A DNA stretch of 64,000 bases from Pectinophora gossypiella (Eukaryota; Arthropoda; Insecta; Lepidoptera; Gelechiidae), in the NCBI RefSeq assembly GCF_024362695.1, contig NC_065406.1, forward strand, positions 15,066,001 to 15,130,000, in the 5' to 3' direction. A program made the translations under genes and the position numbers. Numbering within the stretch: position 1 is the first letter of the stretch; the number at the start of each line of letters is the position of its first letter. The notes below the pieces were generated by a model, which did not search any database, was not told the origin of the DNA, and was given only the letters and a program-made list of their open reading frames with translations. Shown here one piece after another: positions 59,119-64,000 of this stretch.

Positions 59119-59267
59119 CTGTAAGTTTGTTGTAAATGATAAGTTGTATAAGAGTAAATTTTTGTGTACCTATAAAAATTGTAATAGAATAGTTTAGTAG
59201 TTAAGATTTCTTGTAAGGGTTACTATAAGTTAAGTTGGTGTTGTAGTATGAATTAAGGGTGAAGGGA

Positions 59268-59399
59268 TGTAATGTAGGTAGTATAATAATCATAATTGTA
59301 TTTCTGTAATGAGGGTAGTGGCAGATGCAATCAGTCGAGAATATACCGTTGAACGATCAGCTGTGCGTATCATTGTTCCCTGTCCTAGTAAATACTTCA
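59268..59399 (+). repeat. 3' LTR, 132 bp
   Basis: Identical to the 5' LTR. The P450 N-terminal frame reads into it antisense and stops near 59290. Confidence 0.93.
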
Positions 59400-59898
59400 G
59401 TTTCAAAGGATCGTTTTTCAGATAGTCCATAAAATCTTGTGCACTTTTGTCGAGGATGTAATACATGTCCTTCAGTTTCGCTGCTGTGAAAAGCGGGGTC
59501 ATGTTTTGACGCATAAGCTTCCATCTTAGTCCGTGCATAAAGAGGATGTTGTCGTTGAGAACATCGCTTTTGCTGATTTCTGTTCCACGGTGATTGAAGG
59601 CTTGGAAGTCAGATTGTAGCACGTGTTGGATGTTCTGTTTGTCGATTACTAGAAATGTCGGAGTGAATAACTGTCCGATTCCAACTATTGGTTCCTTCCG
59701 GTATTTCTTGTATATGCCGTGGATGATGGTAAAAGTCGGTTGATTTGATATAATATATTCCCATAAGGGTCCTGTCAGTTTGTTCTTCGAGTAGAATCTG
59801 ACTCCACGTTTCTTCCAGTAAAATTCGTTATAACTTCCAAGTATGTAGTAAATGCCAAGCGCTAGGACTAAGCCCAATAAAGTAACAAATAAAATCAT
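59400..59898 (-). pseudogene. CYP3-clan cytochrome P450, N-terminal third (gene split by LTR element)
   Basis: ATG at 59898; about 166 residues to the LTR edge. Visible: an N-terminal membrane anchor (MILFVTLLGLVLALGIYYIL), the WKKRGVRF linker typical of CYP6-like enzymes, a P-T-F-L-V-I-D strand, and the C-helix WKLMRQNMTPLF (the WxxxR haem-propionate contact). The frame runs into the LTR, adding about 36 foreign codons before a stop at 59290. The family normally sits on the cytosolic face of the ER. Together with 53754-54772 it is a single gene. Confidence 0.88.
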
Positions 59899-59968
59899 TT
59901 TAATGGATCACTGTACTTTTGTTGTTTAGGAAACGATTGCTTATGACGAAAGGAATGTTACACGCCGT

Positions 59969-59976
59969 ATTTATAT
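59969..59976 (-). promoter_or_regulatory. TATA box of the P450 gene
   Basis: TATAAATA on the minus strand, 71 bases upstream of the ATG, which would place the start site near 59940. It follows AACTGATAAAAAGATGATAA-type AT-rich sequence. Motif and spacing only. Confidence 0.5.
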
Positions 59977-60086
59977 TGAGTATCGAGTACGTCGTAATAT
60001 TATCATCTTTTTATCAGTTAACTTGAAGCTGCGAGTTTGCTTGCTGATGTTAATTTCTGAATATTTTAATATTGGTGCTAATTAGC

Positions 60087-60442
60087 GTACGCACCATCTA
60101 ATTTTATTTTAAGTTATACCTGTCATTTTCTTATCTGAAAGGGAGAGGGACGGGTAATCGATAGGCATAAAATTTATGGAACACACGTCAATTTAAGCAG
60201 AAATGTAATACGACTCTCTAAAAATTTTACATTGGCCAATAGACCGACAGAATTAAGTTGACAGCACAAGTTAAACGGGTTGCATACCAGCGAGATACCT
60301 ATTTAATTCGTCCGGGTTGTTCATTCATTTACTCTTAAATTAATAGCCGTCAATCATTTGTTTCTTACCTTTTTGGTGGATAAGAAAATTACTGGTGTAA
60401 CTTAAAATAAAATTAAATGGTTTCTACAGGAATTAGCACCAT
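60087..60442. repeat. GGCNCCGATTCCTG-family foldback upstream of the P450
   Basis: GCACCATCTAATTTTATTTT at the left, GCGAGATACCTATTTAATTC inside, and TCTACAGGAATTAGCACC at the right. Another copy of this family (53205-53524) flanks the other side of the P450. Confidence 0.7.
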
Positions 60443-61544
60443 TCTTTTAGTATTCGTGAGAATCAACGCATTTTATTATATTTCTTAGGGTTATCTACAA
60501 CTTATACTTTAATAGTAAGCGAATCAGTATTTTTTAGATTAATATAACCTTAGTCGGTTATTCATCATCATCATCATCAATTTAAGAGCCACGAATATAG
60601 TTGGTATTTCCAAATAAATAAAACTACAATAAAATAACCTACACACACCAAACTACATGAAACCAGCTTCCTTAGTCCTTAGATAGATAATGGTATTCAA
60701 GAGTTTAAACAGCTGTTTTTCTGTAAACATTAATGCATTTGTTCATCATCGGGTTCGTCAGTTTGGCGCCGTAGTATTATATCGCAAACTATTTGTTTTG
60801 ACCTGACTTATTAAATTTAAGTCGATATTTGTTTTTTTGTTTTGCAGGTTATAATGCACAAGACGACCTCTTAATACATTATTGCGGAGCTCTGTTTTCA
60901 AATATGTTTTTTTCAGACATTAACACATTCAGAAAAAGAGAATTCGGGGGGGGGGGGGGGGGTTGGTTTAGTTTGAAAGAAAACTTAATAGTATTATCTT
61001 AATAATTTATAAATAAAAGCTGGGTTTCAGCAATATACAATATACGAGTCCAGTGCTAAATAAATGACTCTAGGCACAGGCTTCTATAATATTTAGGAGA
61101 CTGTTTCCGCTGCCACGCACCCGTTACATCAAGAATGCTACTCTTTTTCGACGAGTGGAGTGGAAAGTTGAAGTATGAACTATTTGCTCATACTTGTACG
61201 TATGGCGCGCGTTTCATGCTCAGTTGGCTCTTCCAACCTTTTTCTTCTATTTCGTGGGTAACACAGTTACACTTTGAGTCGATGTTTTTTTGTCAAAAGA
61301 TGTGTTCTCTAGTCTATTTATTTTACACTTTTAAGCCACAATATTAGAAGTAGCCGGGTTCAATCCCTTGTCGGGTCAATTTACTTACCTAGTATAGGTC
61401 CTGGTCCTGGGTATAATCACGTGACCCCGCCCAAGTACAGATTTGACTTTGCAGTTCAGACTCGGACTCAGGTCCGAACCGGGATTCGAAGCCGTGACAC
61501 TATACGATGTGAGGCTCCGAACAAGGGCTATCACCATCTCCCTA
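60443..61544. other. Gene-free stretch
   Basis: AT-rich with an (ATC)n run at about 60563 and a run of 17 G at 60946-60962. No gene or known element recognised. Confidence 0.5.
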
Positions 61545-61670
61545 GCATTATCCCGTTTTTCACAGGATTCGCTTACCTAACTTGAAAGTTTGACAGGTCC
61601 GGTTTTTCACAGAAGCAACTGCCTATCTACCTACCTTCCGCAATAAGGGAAAATCAGAACAGGGGCTATC
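61545..61670 (-). repeat. ACCTGTCAAATCTTCAGG-family repeat, reverse copy
   Basis: CTCCCTAGCATTATCCCG, CGCTTACCTAACTTGAAAG and GACAGGTCCGGTTTTTCAC. Confidence 0.6.
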
Positions 61671-61888
61671 ATAATAGTTAATTATTATTTCGTCCTCTGG
61701 TCGGCCAAAATTTGAACTTTACCTTTTGGAAAGGGTGATTGCTGAGTGCTGATCTCTTCTGTCATCAAGTTGAGTTGGGTAGACTAAACGTGGGTTAAAT
61801 AGATTAAATACTGTACAATACTACTTCAATCTGCCGTTTAATTATTATTTACATTACTATTGGGAAGAATTCCAGAAAATATTATATA

Positions 61889-62375
61889 TACAGGGTGTTA
61901 GTGACATCGTAACGAATACTCAGAGGGATGATTCAAACCATGATTCTGAGTTAATATCAAGTGGAATTTTCCGTCGCAAAATTCATGTTATTTTTTTAGT
62001 ATTTTTAAATTATTTTCAATTCTATACTTTTGCGATGGAAAATTCCACTTGATATTAACTCAGAATAATCAGATGAATCATCCCTCTCAGTATTCGTTAC
62101 GATGTCACTTACACCCCATACAAGTACATACAGTAGCCATACAAGTAGGTATGGGTGTTAGTGACACTGTAACGAATACTGAAGGGGAGGATTCAGACCA
62201 TGATTCTGAGTCGATATCAAGTGGAATTTCCTGTCGGAGAAGTCATGAAAATTTTAGAGCTTATTTAAATTATTTTCCGTTCCATACTTTTGCGACGGAA
62301 AATTCCACTTGATATCAACTCAGAATCATGGCCTGAATCATCCCTCAAAGTTTTCGTTACGATGTCACTAACACC

Positions 62376-62380
<5 letters not shown>
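61889..62380. repeat. Foldback family, tandem pair
   Basis: Units at 61889-62117 and 62154-62380. Opens CAGGGTGTTAGTGACATCG and closes GATGTCACTAACACCCTG, with a linker containing CAAGTACATACAGTAGCC. The clearest pair in the window. Confidence 0.85.

Positions 62381-62424
<44 letters not shown>
62379..62424. repeat. (TA)23 microsatellite
   Basis: Uninterrupted TA run directly after the foldback pair. Confidence 0.95.
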
Positions 62425-62427
<3 letters not shown>

Positions 62428-62878
62428 GTATATGAAAATAATTATTTTCTTGTTTCATACTTTTTAGAGCAAGGCTGTCCTATTTTGTCCTAAAAAGTAG
62501 CATGGAGAACTACACCGACAAGAGAGTGGCTCTTGAATTAGTGATGAATTTTTAGAGCGTAATTTTTCGTGGGTTTTTAAACTTTTATTTTTATGGTAAT
62601 TAAACCCATAACAGACCATGTAGTTACACAGAAACGTCTAACCATTGTTCATTGCTAAATAAAAATCATTGCTAACAATCGTTTTAGAGTAAGGCACGGT
62701 GCAAACGGGACACGACCGCAGCCGGTTGTCGCGCGCTATCGCCCTATTTGTAACAGTGAGAGTTTTGATCCAATTCAGTTGGCCTTAATCACTCAAAGCA
62801 ACTGATTAGACTTTTTTTCAAAAATTTTCATCAGAGGTCCTTACTCTTACTAGGGGGCGGGTATGAATCTTAATAAGG

Positions 62879-63127
62879 GTCCTCACGGGGCATTGCACAC
62901 TCAACAAGCACCTACATAGAATGGAGCTGACCGAGTCCGCTTTATGCAGATTCTGTTTAAAGGAAGATGAGACGCCATTACACCTGCTGTGCAGCTGTGA
63001 GGCTCTCATACACAGTAGAAGCCGAACCCTGGGGGGCCACATAATGGATCCCCAGGAAGTCATGGAGCTACCTTCCAAAAAGACGCTCGATCTAATCGAA
63101 CGGATCGGTCTAGAGGAGGAATTTTAA
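62879..63127 (+). mobile_element. LINE C-terminal fragment (RNase H end and zinc knuckle)
   Basis: Frame VLTGHCTLNKHLHRMELTE, then CRFCLKEDETPLHLLCSCEA (CCHC knuckle), ending LIERIGLEEEF-stop. This is the C-terminus of an R1/LOA/I-like non-LTR element. The upstream part is missing (5' truncation). Confidence 0.7.
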
Positions 63128-63159
63128 ATATATAATGTAGGGACTTGGTCACAATAGAT

Positions 63160-63400
63160 CTGACTAGGCCGCAGTGGCCACTCGAGCCCTCTTGATAATA
63201 ATAATAGTGACAGCAGTGATGTGCCGTTTGGGAATGTTCCCGTTGTAAAAACTCTTTAATAGTAAGGACACTGGATGCTTTTCTATTTCAAATTGTTCTT
63301 TCTTGTACTCTGGTGTTATCTGCGGGGAACCGCACGACACTGAGAGGGACAGTGCGACAGCCACTGGTGTTCGGAAATCGCCACATTCTATAACTCACTC
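63160..63400. repeat. Repeat shared with 38165-38290
   Basis: Both copies carry CAGT.ATGTGCCGT, TTTAATAGTAAGGAC and TCAAATTGTTCTTTCTTG. It may be the 3' UTR of the LINE above. Confidence 0.45.
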
Positions 63401-63487
63401 TCTGCTGTACACACAATGGACAAAATTGCATGGAGACACATAATAAGTAAAAAATAAGGGACTATAACAGTAAAACGCCTTCGTCGC

Positions 63488-63600
63488 GTGCCTCAGAAGG
63501 CACTTTAAGCCGTTGGTCCCGGTTACAACTTACTGAATAACCCTGACACCAGTGTTGCTGAGGTTGGTAATCCACCTCTTAACTCAAACGATAGAAGCCG
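63488..63600 (+). mobile_element. SINE family 1, 3' fragment
   Basis: GCACTTTAAGCCGTTGGTCC, CTGACACCAGTGTTGCTGAG and ACGATAGAAG. Confidence 0.55.
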
Positions 63601-63690
63601 TGGTAGCCCAGTTGGGTGAACGCTTGCCTCTCACTTTGAGGCCGCAGGTTCGAATCCAGCACAGGCCTAAACCAATGATTGTCGAATTTG
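63596..63690 (+). mobile_element. SINE family 2, tRNA-like head
   Basis: A box TAGCCCAGTTGGG and B box GGTTCGAATCC are both perfect. The ends cannot pair into a tRNA acceptor stem (GCCGTGG against GCACAGGC), so it is a SINE head, not a tRNA gene. Confidence 0.65.
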
Positions 63691-64000
63691 TTTTCAAATT
63701 CATGTTTGCATCATAAATGCATCATTTTTGCATCATAAATATTCTCTACCATAAATTTTATAGCGTCAAACAATTTTTATCCCAAAAATATTGAATTGTA
63801 AAAATGCGGTGTAAATGATATAAATGATAATTATTGGAAATGTTTCTAAACTGTAACAATATTTGCATGCTATTGTTGATAGCTGATAAGGAGGGACTTT
63901 TATGAGCATCCATCTATTAATGTACCCTTTTCAAAAGCAAATAAAGAGTATTTCTATTTCTATCATAAATGCTCACATGCTCAGCGGTGAAGGAAATCAT

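Larger units (their letters stand above)
54773..59399 (+). mobile_element. Ty3/Gypsy LTR retrotransposon, intact, inserted in the P450 gene
   Basis: 4627 bp with 132-bp LTRs at both ends that are identical by eye. A PBS starts TGGCGACAGG at 54906; the polypurine tract AAGGGTGAAGGGA lies at 59255-59267. One long gag-pol frame, no env. Short LTRs and the YVWWPG-type integrase suggest the Mag/K02A2.6-like lineage known from Bombyx (inference). Flanks show GTTA against GTTT, so a 4-bp target duplication is at best imperfect. Orientation is opposite to the P450. Confidence 0.93.

Noticed and set aside
63596..63668. Candidate tRNA gene (perfect A and B boxes)
   Set aside because: The acceptor arms do not pair, and two reverse copies occur at 33465 and 36183; it is a SINE head.
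1..64000. CRISPR array, operon, phage or bacterial content
   Set aside because: No regularly spaced repeats with unique spacers, no prokaryotic gene organisation; all genes are eukaryotic with introns or typical of insect genomes.

Overview
The window is nuclear DNA from a moth or butterfly (Lepidoptera). It is AT-rich, its genes are split by GT-AG introns, and the protein-coding exons are insect-like. Between them lie the interspersed elements typical of lepidopteran genomes: tRNA-headed SINEs, RTE-like and other LINE tails, many foldback MITEs and Helitron-like ends. No species name can be justified from the sequence alone. No bacterial genes, CRISPR array or true tRNA/rRNA gene were seen.

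Layout, left to right. (1) 1-1048, minus: the first three exons of an ECT2/Pebble-type Rho guanine-nucleotide exchange factor, running off the left edge. (2) About 1.1-11.7 kb: repeats, a 2983-bp terminal-inverted-repeat element (5098-8080), a cluster of TATCGATA sites, LINE and SINE remnants, and possible last exons of an unrecognised plus-strand gene. (3) 11718-13527, minus: a UMP synthase locus that keeps its introns but carries about nine small frame disruptions. (4) 16842-18210, plus: TSR2, intact, four exons. (5) 20090-27798, plus: ALG9, intact, nine exons, 590 residues. (6) 32947-37360 and 47476-50001, both minus: two paralogous GNAT-family acetyltransferases with identical four-exon structure and intron phases, about 10 kb apart. 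(7) 53754-59898, minus: an intronless CYP3-clan cytochrome P450 gene cut in two by a Ty3/Gypsy retrotransposon whose two 132-bp LTRs are identical. (8) 59.9-64 kb: repeats and a LINE 3' fragment.

The genes are ordinary single-copy eukaryotic loci and do not form a pathway: cytokinesis (ECT2), pyrimidine synthesis (UMPS), ribosome assembly (TSR2), N-glycan assembly in the ER (ALG9), small-molecule acetylation (GNATs) and xenobiotic or endogenous oxidation (P450). The most informative features are two gene-inactivation events (UMPS by indels, P450 by a young retrotransposon) and several non-autonomous element families with clear structure: foldback pairs in tandem at four loci, a TIR element with a palindrome inserted into one TIR, a roughly 400-bp retroelement with 10- and 13-bp target duplications, a TTAA-flanked MITE and a three-layer nested insertion.

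All exon boundaries were read by eye from splice signals, reading frame and family resemblance. Family names rest on recalled motifs, not on a database search.
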